Part shown: positions 56,743 through 64,000 of the stretch, piece by piece
Layout of the letters: the number at the start of each line of letters is the position of its first letter
How positions within the stretch are numbered: the stretch's first letter is position 1
Assembly: GCF_001571105.1 (NCBI RefSeq)
Contig: NZ_BCTD01000001.1
Direction: 5' to 3' (one strand)
DNA length: 64,000 nt
DNA from: Azotobacter vinelandii
GTDB taxonomy: Bacteria; Pseudomonadota; Gammaproteobacteria; Pseudomonadales; Pseudomonadaceae
The notes under the pieces: model-generated
What the model was told of the DNA's origin: nothing
The model's input: the letters and a program-made list of their open reading frames with translations, nothing else
Databases searched by the model: none
Made by a program: the position numbers and the translations under genes

Positions 56743-58023
56743 TCACTCGTGCGTCGGCGAGGGGCGTGCATCGGCCGTCCAGACGCGCACGTTCTTCACC
56801 CGGTTTCCCGATGTCTCGAGGATCTCCAGTCGATAGGGGCCGATGCTCAGGCAGACTCCGCAATCGGGAATATTTTGCAAGGCCTCGGTGATCAGCCCGT
56901 TGAGGGTGCGCGGGCCGTCGCTCGGCAACTGCCAGCCGAGCGTCTTGTTCACCTCGCGTACGTGGGCGGCGCCGTCGATGATCTGGGAGCCGTCCTCCTG
57001 CGCTCGGATATCCGGAGCGAATTGGTGGTCGCGGTTGGTGAACTCGCCGACGATCTCTCCCAGGATGTCCTCGAGAGTGACGATACCCTGCACGTCGCCG
57101 TATTCGTCGACCACTATGGCGATGCGCCGCTTCTGTTGCTGGAACTGGATCAACTGGACGGCCAGTGGCGTGTTTTCCGGGACGAAGTAGGGTTCCTGAC
57201 AAGCCTCGCGCAGATTTTCCTTGGTCAAGCGGTTCCTGGTGAGCAGGTGAGCGATGTGGCGCATGTGCACCACACCCTCGATCCGGTTGATGTCTCCACG
57301 GAACACCGGCAGGCGCGTGTGCGAGGTGCTGCGCAGCAGCTCGACCATGGCTTCCATCGTCTCGTCCAGGTCGAGGCCGACGACCTCGTTGCGCGGGATC
57401 ATGATGTCGTTGACGCTGACTCTCTCCAGATCGAGGATGCCGAGCAGCATGCCCCGGCGATTCGGCGACAGCGTTTCGCCGGACTCGTGGAGCATGCTGC
57501 GCAGTTCCTCGCTGGTCAGGCTCGCGCTGCCTTTGCCCTGCGGGGCGATGCCGGCCAGGCGGAGCAGGCCATTGCTGATCCAGCCGAGCAGGATCACCAG
57601 CGGATACAGGATCTTCTGCAACTGCGCCAGCGGCCGGCTGAAGGGGTAGGCGACCAGCTCCGGTCGAATGGCCGCCAGCGTCTTGGGAGTGATCTCGCCG
57701 AAAATCAACAGGGCGAGGGTCGCGCCGAGGGTGGCGATGGCGATACCGACCTCGCCCCACAGGCGTGTGGCCAGCACGGTGGCGATGGCGGACGCGAGAA
57801 TGTTGACGAAGTTGTTGCCGATCAGGATGGTGCCGAGCAGGCGATCGGGGTGTTCGAGCAGCGCCTTGGCGCGTTGGGCGCCGCGGTGCCCTTTCTCGGC
57901 ATGGTGGCGCAGGCGATGGCGGTTGAGACTGAGCAGGCCCGTCTCGGCACTGGAGAAGAAGGCCGAGCATGCCAGCAGAAAGATCAGCAGGCCAATCAGG
58001 TAGCCGGGATGCAGGGCTTCCAT
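56743..58023 (-). CDS. CNNM/CBS-domain membrane protein (HlyC/CorC family)
   Basis: This 426-residue inner-membrane protein has an N-terminal DUF21/CNNM domain with about four helices (FFSSAETGLLSLNRHRLRHH, LLGTILIGNNFVNILASAIA), two CBS domains (MIPRNEVVGLDLDETMEAMV; IAIVVDEYGDVQGIVTLEDI) and a C-terminal CorC_HlyC domain. The Met at MEALHPGYLIGLLIF is taken as start. Members are proposed to move magnesium or other cations or to sense them. It lies before the CcsA-like gene's end, in the same direction. Confidence 0.9.
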   Translation of the reverse strand: MEALHPGYLIGLLIFLLACSAFFSSAETGLLSLNRHRLRHHAEKGHRGAQRAKALLEHPDRLLGTILIGNNFVNILASAIATVLATRLWGEVGIAIATLGATLALLIFGEITPKTLAAIRPELVAYPFSRPLAQLQKILYPLVILLGWISNGLLRLAGIAPQGKGSASLTSEELRSMLHESGETLSPNRRGMLLGILDLERVSVNDIMIPRNEVVGLDLDETMEAMVELLRSTSHTRLPVFRGDINRIEGVVHMRHIAHLLTRNRLTKENLREACQEPYFVPENTPLAVQLIQFQQQKRRIAIVVDEYGDVQGIVTLEDILGEIVGEFTNRDHQFAPDIRAQEDGSQIIDGAAHVREVNKTLGWQLPSDGPRTLNGLITEALQNIPDCGVCLSIGPYRLEILETSGNRVKNVRVWTADARPSPTHE

Positions 58024-58113
58024 GCGCGGTCCGGGATGTGCTCGAGGATGGGGGCCGGGCATGCGTCCCGGCGGCTCGCCTGCCGGCGAGGGTTGCCCTT
58101 CTGTTGGACGGCC

Positions 58114-58914
58114 TTAAACATGCACGATGAATTCGCGGACCAGCTTGCTGCCGAAGTAGGCGAGCATGAGCAGGCAGAAGCCGCTCAGGGTCCAGCGGAT
58201 CGCCGTGTGCCCGCGCCAGCCGAGGCGGTGGCGGCCGATCAGCAGGGCGGAGAAGACCAGCCAGGCCAGACAGGCGAGCAGGGTCTTGTGCACCAGGTGC
58301 TGGGCGAACAGATCGTCGAGGAACAGCCAGCCCGAGAGCAGCGATAGCGAGAGCAGTCCCCAGCCGGCCCAGAGAAAACCGAACAGCAGGCTTTCCATGG
58401 TCTGCAGGGGTGGGAAGTTGCGGGCCAGGCCTGAAGGATGCTTGTGCTTGAGTTGATAGTCCTGCAGCAGCAGCAGCAGGGACTGGAACATGGCGATGGT
58501 GAGCATGCCGTAAGCGAGGACCGACAGCAGGATATGGGCGAGGATTCCTGGCTCCTCGTCGACTCCCTTCAAGGTGCCGACCGGCATGAACTGCGCCAGC
58601 AGCACGGTGAGCGCACTCAGCGGCAGCAGCAGCAACAACAGGTTCTCCACCGGCATGTAGAAGCTGGCGAGCAGGGTCAGGGCGATCACTGCGGCGGCGA
58701 TCAGGCTGGAGGCGTTGAAGAAGTGCAGGGTCAGGCCGTTCGGCCCCAGCAGTTGCAACGCCAGGCTGATACCGTGGGCGATCAGGGCCAGGATGCCCAG
58801 CAGCAGGAGCAGGCGTTTGTCCGGCAGGCTGTGCCTGGCCAGGCGCATGCCCTGGTAGAGCGTGGCGGAAGCGTATAGACCGGCGGCGGCGAGGCTGGGC
58901 AACAGTGGATGCAT
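58114..58914 (-). CDS. CcsA/YpjD-like cytochrome c assembly membrane protein
   Basis: This 266-residue inner-membrane protein has eight or so helices and a cytochrome c assembly (CcsA/CcmC-related) domain. Candidate haem-handling His are in LRLTLHFF-like GLTLHFFNASSLIAAAVIAL, GILAHILLSVLAYGMLTIAM and LFAQHLVHKTLLACLAWLVF. It is divergent from ffh, as in Pseudomonas. It may act in haem export or cytochrome maturation, but members of the YpjD branch have no proven role. Confidence 0.85.
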   Translation of the reverse strand: MHPLLPSLAAAGLYASATLYQGMRLARHSLPDKRLLLLLGILALIAHGISLALQLLGPNGLTLHFFNASSLIAAAVIALTLLASFYMPVENLLLLLLPLSALTVLLAQFMPVGTLKGVDEEPGILAHILLSVLAYGMLTIAMFQSLLLLLQDYQLKHKHPSGLARNFPPLQTMESLLFGFLWAGWGLLSLSLLSGWLFLDDLFAQHLVHKTLLACLAWLVFSALLIGRHRLGWRGHTAIRWTLSGFCLLMLAYFGSKLVREFIVHV

Positions 58915-59010
58915 GAGTCCGGGTCTGGCAGGTCCTAAAGCCCCGAGTGTGGCATACAACCGGCTTCTCACGAAAGACCGCCCGCGGTGTCGGCTCCGGG
59001 CTCTTCGTTA

Positions 59011-59016
59011 TATAAT
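59011..59016 (+). promoter_or_regulatory. -10 element of the ffh promoter
   Basis: A perfect TATAAT lies 53 bases before the ffh start. The -35 region is not well conserved. A hairpin GGGCTC-TTC-GAGCCC follows in the leader at 59042-59056. Confidence 0.6.
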
Positions 59017-59069
59017 TGCCGGCCCGCTGCAAGCCCACCCTGGGCTCTTCGAGCCCGAAAGGAACGTGC

Positions 59070-60446
59070 ATGTTCGAAAACCTTACCGATCGCCTTTCCC
59101 AGACCCTTCGTCATGTCACCGGCAAGGCCAAGCTGACCGAGGACAACATCAAGGATACCCTGCGCGAAGTGCGCATGGCCCTGCTCGAGGCCGATGTCGC
59201 GCTGCCGGTGGTCAAGGAGTTCGTCAATCGGATCAAGGAGCGCGCTGTCGGCACCGAGGTTTCGAAGAGCCTGACGCCGGGGCAGGCCTTCGTGAAGATC
59301 GTCCGCGTCGAGCTGGAAACGCTGATGGGGGCGGCCAACGAGGATCTGGCGCTGAATGCGGCGCCGCCGGCGGTGGTATTGATGGCTGGCCTGCAGGGGG
59401 CGGGCAAGACCACCACCGTGGGCAAGCTCGCGCGCTTTCTCAAGGAGCGCCGCAAGAAGTCGGTCCTGGTGGTGTCCGCCGACATCTACCGCCCGGCGGC
59501 GATCAAGCAGTTGGAAACCCTGGCCGAAGAGGTCGGCGTCACCTTCTTCCCATCCGATGCCGCTCAGAAGCCCGTGGATATAGCCCAGGCGGCGATTCGC
59601 GAGGCGCGGCTCAAATTCATCGACGTGGTGCTGCTGGATACCGCCGGCCGTCTGCACGTCGATGCCGACATGATGGAGGAGATCAAGCTCCTGCATGCCG
59701 CCGCCAAGCCGGTCGAGACCCTGTTCGTGGTCGATGCGATGACGGGCCAGGACGCCGCCAACACGGCCAAGGCCTTCGGCGACGCCCTGCCGCTGACCGG
59801 CGTGGTGCTGACCAAGGTGGATGGCGACGCGCGTGGCGGTGCCGCCTTGTCGGTCCGCTACATCACCGGCAAGCCGATCAAGTTCATCGGCATGGGCGAG
59901 AAGAGCGATGCCCTGGAGCCCTTCCACCCGGATCGCATGGCTTCGCGCATCCTCGGCATGGGCGATGTGCTCAGCCTGATCGAGGAGGCCGAGCACAAGC
60001 TCGACCGCCAGAAGGCGGAGAAGCTCACCAGCAAGCTGAAGAAGGGCAAGGGCTTCGACCTTGAGGATTTCCGCGATCAGTTGCAGCAGATGAAGAACAT
60101 GGGGGGGCTCGGCGGGCTGATGGACAAGCTGCCGGCCATCGGTGGCGTCAACCTGGCGCAGATGGGCAATGCCCAGGGCGTGGCGGAAAAGCAGCTGATG
60201 CAGATGGAGGCGATCATCAACTCCATGACCCCGGCCGAGCGCCGCGATCCGGACATCATCAGCGGTTCGCGCAAGCGGCGCATCGCCCTCGGTTCCGGCA
60301 CCCAGGTGCAGGATGTCGGCCGTTTGATCAAGCAGCACAAGCAGATGCAGAAGATGATGAAGAAGTTCACCGCCAAGGGGGGCATCACCAAGATGATGCG
60401 TGGCATGGGCGGCATGTTCCCCGGCGGTCGGCTGCCCAAGATCTAG
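59070..60446 (+). CDS. ffh: signal recognition particle protein Ffh (SRP54)
   Basis: This 458-residue GTPase of the signal recognition particle targets nascent membrane proteins, together with 4.5S RNA and FtsY. The NG domain has MAGLQGAGKTTTVGKLARFL (G1), DIYRPAAIKQLE, VVLLDTAGRLHVD (G3) and LTKVDGDARGGAALSV (G4). The Met-rich M domain ends in MMRGMGGMFPGGRLPKI. AAAGGA precedes the ATG. Full length. Confidence 0.98.
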   Translation: MFENLTDRLSQTLRHVTGKAKLTEDNIKDTLREVRMALLEADVALPVVKEFVNRIKERAVGTEVSKSLTPGQAFVKIVRVELETLMGAANEDLALNAAPPAVVLMAGLQGAGKTTTVGKLARFLKERRKKSVLVVSADIYRPAAIKQLETLAEEVGVTFFPSDAAQKPVDIAQAAIREARLKFIDVVLLDTAGRLHVDADMMEEIKLLHAAAKPVETLFVVDAMTGQDAANTAKAFGDALPLTGVVLTKVDGDARGGAALSVRYITGKPIKFIGMGEKSDALEPFHPDRMASRILGMGDVLSLIEEAEHKLDRQKAEKLTSKLKKGKGFDLEDFRDQLQQMKNMGGLGGLMDKLPAIGGVNLAQMGNAQGVAEKQLMQMEAIINSMTPAERRDPDIISGSRKRRIALGSGTQVQDVGRLIKQHKQMQKMMKKFTAKGGITKMMRGMGGMFPGGRLPKI

Positions 60447-60495
60447 CGGCCGCCCGCTCGATACCGGGCTCGGTGGCGCGAACTCGAAAAGCCGT

Positions 60496-60523
60496 TTGCA
60501 AAATGCTGCATAACCTTTAGAAT
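60496..60523 (+). promoter_or_regulatory. sigma-70 promoter of the rpsP operon
   Basis: TTGCAA, 16 bases, TAGAAT. It lies about 73 bases upstream of rpsP, after the end of ffh. Confidence 0.8.
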
Positions 60524-60595
60524 ATGCGGCCTTTCGGGCCATGAGCCCAGTGTGCAATCTGGTTTTGCAGCACCGACTACAGGAACAATGTTCAC

Positions 60596-60847
60596 ATGGT
60601 AACCATCCGTCTTGCCCGTGGCGGCTCCAAGAAGCGCCCCTTCTACCACCTGACCGTGACCGACAGCCGCAACGCCCGCGACGGCCGTTTCGTCGAGCGC
60701 ATCGGCTTCTTCAATCCGGTCGCCTCGGGCGCCGAAGTGAAGCTGTCCGTGGACCAGGAGCGCGCTGCCTACTGGCTCGGCCAGGGCGCCCAGCCGTCCG
60801 AGCGCGTCGCCCATCTACTCAAGGAAGCGGCCAAGGCGACCGCCTGA
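60596..60847 (+). CDS. rpsP: 30S ribosomal protein S16
   Basis: This 83-residue ribosomal protein (MVTIRLARGGSKKRPFYHLT, RDGRFVERIGFFNPVA) is a normal-length S16. It is the first gene of the classical rpsP-rimM-trmD-rplS operon, with rimM starting 7 bases after its stop. Confidence 0.98.
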   Translation: MVTIRLARGGSKKRPFYHLTVTDSRNARDGRFVERIGFFNPVASGAEVKLSVDQERAAYWLGQGAQPSERVAHLLKEAAKATA

Positions 60848-60854
60848 CTTCGAC

Positions 60855-61391
60855 ATGGACATGACGCCTGCATCCGCCGATGGGCTGATCGTTCTCGGCA
60901 AGATCACTTCGGTGCATGGCGTCCGCGGGGAAGTGAAGGTCTATTCCTTCACCGATCCGATCGACAATCTGCTGGATTATCGTTTCTGGACGCTCAGGCG
61001 TGGCGACGAACGGCGTCAGATCGAGCTGGTCCGGGGGCGCCCGCAGGGCAGGCTTCTGGTGGCCAGGCTGAAGGGGATCGAGGATCGCGACGGGGCGCGT
61101 GCCTTGGCGGATTTCGAAGTCTGCGTTCCCATCGCCCAACTGCCTCGGCTGGACGAGGGCGAGTTCTACTGGCATCAGCTCGAAGGCCTGCGAGTGGTCG
61201 ACCGGGAAGGTCGCTTGTTCGGCAAGGTCGATCATCTGCTGGAAACCGGCGCCAACGATGTGCTGGTGGTCAGACCCTGTACCGGTAGCCTGGACGACCG
61301 GGAGCGTCTCCTGCCCTATACGGATCAGTGCGTGTTGCGGGTGGATCTGGCGGCCGGCGAGATTCGGGTGGACTGGGATGCGGACTTCTGA
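60855..61391 (+). CDS. rimM: 16S rRNA processing protein RimM
   Basis: This 178-residue assembly factor binds S19 and helps mature the 30S head. The N-terminal RimM domain has IVLGKITSVHGVRGEVKVYS, the PRC-barrel domain EGEFYWHQLEGLRVVDREG with LLETGANDVLVVRP and LLPYTDQCVLRVDLAAG. It lies between rpsP and trmD, with 2 bases to the next start. Confidence 0.97.
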   Translation: MDMTPASADGLIVLGKITSVHGVRGEVKVYSFTDPIDNLLDYRFWTLRRGDERRQIELVRGRPQGRLLVARLKGIEDRDGARALADFEVCVPIAQLPRLDEGEFYWHQLEGLRVVDREGRLFGKVDHLLETGANDVLVVRPCTGSLDDRERLLPYTDQCVLRVDLAAGEIRVDWDADF

Positions 61392-61393
61392 GT

Positions 61394-62137
61394 ATGCAGG
61401 TCGAGGTCATCAGCATTTTTCCGGAGATGTTCGCCGCCATCCGCGATTTCGGCATAACCAGCCGCGCGGTCAAACAGGGATTGCTCAGGCTCAACTGCTG
61501 GAATCCTCGCAGCTTCACGGAGGACCGTCACCAGACGGTGGACGATCGTCCGTTCGGCGGTGGTCCGGGCATGGTCATGAAGATCCAGCCCCTGGAGCGT
61601 GCGCTGGTTGCGGCCAGGGCGGCCATCGGGGGGCGGGCGAAGGTGATCTATCTGTCGCCGCAGGGCCGTCGGCTGAAGCAGCAGGCGGTGCGCGAGCTGG
61701 CGCGGGAAGAGGCACTGATCCTCATCGCCGGCCGTTACGAGGGTATCGACGAGCGCTTCATCGAGGCGCACGTGGATGAGGAATGGTCGATCGGCGATTA
61801 TGTCCTGTCCGGCGGCGAACTGCCGGCCATGGTGCTGATCGATGCGGTTACCCGGTTGTTGCCCGGTGCGCTGGGGCATGCCGATTCCGCCGAGGAGGAC
61901 TCGTTCACCGATGGCCTGCTCGATTGCCCGCACTACACCCGACCGGAGGTGTACGAGGGAAAACGTGTTCCTGAGGTGCTGCTGAGCGGCAATCACGAGC
62001 ACATCCGGCGCTGGCGTCTGCAGCAATCCCTCGGGAGGACCTGGGAGCGCCGCGCCGATCTTCTGGATAGCCGCTCGCTTTCTGGAGAAGAGCAAGAGCT
62101 GTTGGCGGAATATCTTCGCCAACGGGACGATAGTTGA
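61394..62137 (+). CDS. trmD: tRNA (guanine-N1)-methyltransferase
   Basis: This 247-residue SPOUT enzyme makes m1G37 in tRNA. It contains VISIFPEMFAAIRDFGITSR, RPFGGGPGMVMKIQPL, ILIAGRYEGIDERFIEAHVD with EEWSIGDYVLSGGELPAMV (the trefoil-knot SAM site) and LDCPHYTRPEVYEGKRVPEV. The start at 61394 follows the rimM stop by 2 bases. Confidence 0.97.
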   Translation: MQVEVISIFPEMFAAIRDFGITSRAVKQGLLRLNCWNPRSFTEDRHQTVDDRPFGGGPGMVMKIQPLERALVAARAAIGGRAKVIYLSPQGRRLKQQAVRELAREEALILIAGRYEGIDERFIEAHVDEEWSIGDYVLSGGELPAMVLIDAVTRLLPGALGHADSAEEDSFTDGLLDCPHYTRPEVYEGKRVPEVLLSGNHEHIRRWRLQQSLGRTWERRADLLDSRSLSGEEQELLAEYLRQRDDS

Positions 62138-62179
62138 CGTATCGATGGCGGGCCGAGGGCCTGTCTCAGGAGCACTCAG

Positions 62180-62530
62180 ATGACCAACAAGATCATTCAG
62201 CAGCTCGAAGCCGAGCAGATGAGCAAAGAGATTCCGGCTTTCGCCCCGGGCGACACCGTGATCGTGCAGGTTAAGGTGAAGGAGGGCGAGCGCCAGCGTC
62301 TGCAGGCTTTCGAGGGTGTGGTCATCGGCAAGCGCAACCGCGGCCTGAACAGCGCTTTCACCGTGCGCAAGATCTCCAGCGGCGTGGGCGTCGAGCGTAC
62401 TTTCCAGACCTACAGCCCGCTGGTCGACAGCATTACCGTCAAGCGTCGCGGTGACGTGCGCAAGGCCAAGCTGTATTATCTCCGCGACCTGTCCGGCAAA
62501 GCGGCACGTATCAAGGAAAAGCTTTCCTGA
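62180..62530 (+). CDS. rplS: 50S ribosomal protein L19
   Basis: This 116-residue L19 (MTNKIIQQLEAEQMSKEIPA, FEGVVIGKRNRGLNSAFTVR, KLYYLRDLSGKAARIKEKL) closes the rpsP operon and is followed by a strong terminator. Confidence 0.98.
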   Translation: MTNKIIQQLEAEQMSKEIPAFAPGDTVIVQVKVKEGERQRLQAFEGVVIGKRNRGLNSAFTVRKISSGVGVERTFQTYSPLVDSITVKRRGDVRKAKLYYLRDLSGKAARIKEKLS

Positions 62531-62549
62531 TCAAGGGCTTTTCCCCTCG

Positions 62550-62579
62550 AAAAAGCAGCCGGAAGGCTGCTTTTTCGTT
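62550..62579 (+). terminator. intrinsic terminator after rplS
   Basis: AAAAAGCAGCC and GGCTGCTTTTT form a perfect 11-base stem with a GGAA loop and a T-rich 3' side. Confidence 0.95.
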
Positions 62580-62674
62580 TGGGTGTCCGCCGATAGGCGT
62601 AACTCCTGCCTTGCAGCGTACAACAACAAAATCCCGCCAGTGGCAGCCATCTATTTTTATCTGGAAGTAGTGGC

Positions 62675-63106
62675 ATGACCCCTAGAGAGCAAGAAATCCA
62701 GCGTCGGATCGAGTTGTCCGAAACCCGCATCACCAAAGCGGTCTTTCCGTTCACCACCAACCACCACAACACCCTGTTCGGCGGTACCGCGCTGGGCTGG
62801 ATGGACGAGATTTCATTCATTACGGCGACGCGCTTCTGTCGTCTGCCGACGGTTACGGTTTCCTCCGACCGGGTCGACTTCAAGCATCCGATTCCGGGCG
62901 GTTCGATCGTCGAACTGATCGGTCGGGTGGTGCAGGTCGGCAATACCAGTTGCAAGGTCGAGGTGGAGATCTTCGTCGAAGGCATGTATTGCGGTACCCG
63001 CGAGAAAGCTATCACCGGCGTGTTCAGTTTCGTCGCCATCGACGAAAACAAGAGACCACGGGCTATACTGCCCGACTTTTCACCGGAAAAGGACGAAGCG
63101 GCCTGA
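62675..63106 (+). CDS. acyl-CoA thioesterase, YciA-like hotdog fold
   Basis: This 143-residue hotdog thioesterase hydrolyses acyl-CoA. It contains FPFTTNHHNTLFGGTALGWM with the catalytic Asp of the following DEISF, SSDRVDFKHPIPGGSIVELI and GTREKAITGVFSFVAIDENK, as in YciA/ACOT-type proteins. It lies between rplS and xerD, in the same place as in Pseudomonas. Confidence 0.9.
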   Translation: MTPREQEIQRRIELSETRITKAVFPFTTNHHNTLFGGTALGWMDEISFITATRFCRLPTVTVSSDRVDFKHPIPGGSIVELIGRVVQVGNTSCKVEVEIFVEGMYCGTREKAITGVFSFVAIDENKRPRAILPDFSPEKDEAA

Positions 63107-63177
63107 GTGGTTGCTCGCCGATGTGAGTTTCTAGACTCCCTGGCGGCTTTTTCCGGTCTGTTTTGGCAAGGATCGGC

Positions 63178-64000
63178 ATGCCTGGCGTCGAGCATCCACA
63201 GATCGAGCGTTTTCTCGAAGCCCTCTGGCTGGAAAAGGGCCTCTCGGCGCATACCCGGGCGGCCTATCGCAGCGATCTCGAGCTTTTCAACGGCTGGCTG
63301 TGCGAGCGCGGCCTGGAGCTGGTCGAGGTGGGGCGCGAGCTGATCCTCGATCATCTGGCCTGGCGGGTCGATGCCGGTTACAAGGCACGCTCCACGGCAC
63401 GTTTTCTTTCCGGTCTGCGAGGCTTCTTCCGCTATCTGCTGCGCGAGGGCGTGATCGCCGGCGATCCGACCCTGCAGGTGGAACTGCCGCAATTGGGCCG
63501 TCCCCTGCCCAAGTCCCTTTCCGAGGCCGATGTCGAGGCGCTGCTGGCAGCGCCGGAAGACGACGATCCGCTCGGGCTGCGCGACCGGGCCATGCTCGAA
63601 GTGCTGTATGCCTGTGGCCTGCGGGTCAGCGAACTGGTCGGCCTGCGCCTGGAGCAGTTGAACCTGCGCCAGGGGGTGGTGCGGGTATTCGGCAAGGGCA
63701 GCAAGGAGCGCCTGGTGCCTCTGGGCGAGGAGGCCATCGCCTGGCTCGAGCGCTATCTGGTCGAGGCCAGGCCGCTGCTGCTGGGCGGGCGGCCGAGCGA
63801 CGTGCTCTTTCCCAGCTTGCGTGGCAAGCAGATGACCCGGCAGACCTTCTGGCACCGCATCAAGCATCACGCTCGGCTGGCGGGGATCGGCAAGAGTCTG
63901 TCGCCGCACACCCTGCGCCATGCCTTCGCCACCCATCTGCTCAATCACGGTGCCGATCTTCGCGTGGTGCAGATGCTTCTCGGCCACAGCGACCTGTCGA
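63178..64000 (+). CDS. xerD: site-specific tyrosine recombinase XerD (3' end outside window)
   Basis: XerD with XerC resolves chromosome dimers at dif. The frame starts at 63178 (MPGVEHPQIERFLEALWLEK) with AAGGA upstream and is still open at the window end after 274 codons. The N-terminal SAM-like domain includes LSAHTRAAYRSDLELFNGWL. The catalytic domain shows YACGLRVSELVGLRLEQLNL (Arg), SKERLVPLGEEA (Lys), SPHTLRHAFATHLLNHGADL (HxxR) and VVQMLLGHSDLS (His). The nucleophile Tyr lies beyond the window. Confidence 0.96.
   Translation, partial: MPGVEHPQIERFLEALWLEKGLSAHTRAAYRSDLELFNGWLCERGLELVEVGRELILDHLAWRVDAGYKARSTARFLSGLRGFFRYLLREGVIAGDPTLQVELPQLGRPLPKSLSEADVEALLAAPEDDDPLGLRDRAMLEVLYACGLRVSELVGLRLEQLNLRQGVVRVFGKGSKERLVPLGEEAIAWLERYLVEARPLLLGGRPSDVLFPSLRGKQMTRQTFWHRIKHHARLAGIGKSLSPHTLRHAFATHLLNHGADLRVVQMLLGHSDLS

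Noticed and set aside
1..64000. tRNA, rRNA, CRISPR array, transposase or prophage genes
   Set aside because: None was recognised by eye on either strand. XerD is the chromosomal recombinase by context, not a mobile-element integrase.

Overview
The window looks like chromosomal DNA of an Azotobacter (gamma-proteobacterium, Pseudomonadaceae), most likely A. vinelandii or a close relative. The evidence is the very high GC content with long spurious antisense open frames, the Pseudomonas-like gene order of the right half, and a 122-residue [2Fe-2S] protein at 44954-45322 that I recognise as FeSII (Shethna protein II), the Azotobacter nitrogenase-protection ferredoxin.

Left half (1-28.6 kb), accessory: the end of a Met-rich TonB-dependent copper receptor (OprC/NosA type); an orphan sulfonate-type ABC binding protein; then a porin/dehydrogenase region. 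That region holds two OprD-family porins, a membrane PQQ glucose/quinate-type dehydrogenase, an acidic 46-residue microprotein, a ferric-reductase-like flavocytochrome, an iron-type alcohol/glycerol dehydrogenase and a 900-residue MalT/AlkS-type LuxR regulator. It also carries duplicated leaders and a well-formed sigma-54 promoter with two upstream palindromes. Next comes a minus-strand gene train (amidohydrolase, small ORF, PRISE-type reductase, nitroreductase-like flavoprotein, MFS exporter, tandem ABM-domain protein), divergent from a LysR regulator. The train is headed by the 5' stump of an aldo/keto reductase gene.

The most unusual unit is at 23.8-28.5 kb: a three-gene, essentially gapless operon of TonB-dependent siderophore-type receptor, metal-chelate-binding lipoprotein and a stand-alone nitrogenase component 1 (NifD-like) protein. 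The last keeps all three P-cluster cysteines but has lost both FeMo-cofactor ligands, and no NifK, NifH, permease or ATPase gene lies nearby. A SAM methyltransferase gene faces it across a REP-like palindrome.

Right half (28.6-64 kb), mostly core: TldD/TldE-like pair, DUF1778/GNAT toxin-antitoxin pair, M23 peptidase, VanX-type dipeptidase, xseA, DMT transporter, 2-hydroxyacid dehydrogenase, NERD-helicase, guaB-guaA, fesII, multicopper oxidase, tadA, mltF, purL, YqfO-like, L,D-transpeptidase, two Nudix hydrolases, purT, CorC-like, CcsA-like, ffh, rpsP-rimM-trmD-rplS, thioesterase, and xerD running off the end. This order matches what I recall of Pseudomonas chromosomes, with fesII apparently inserted between guaA and the multicopper oxidase. 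No rRNA, tRNA, CRISPR, insertion sequence or prophage was seen.
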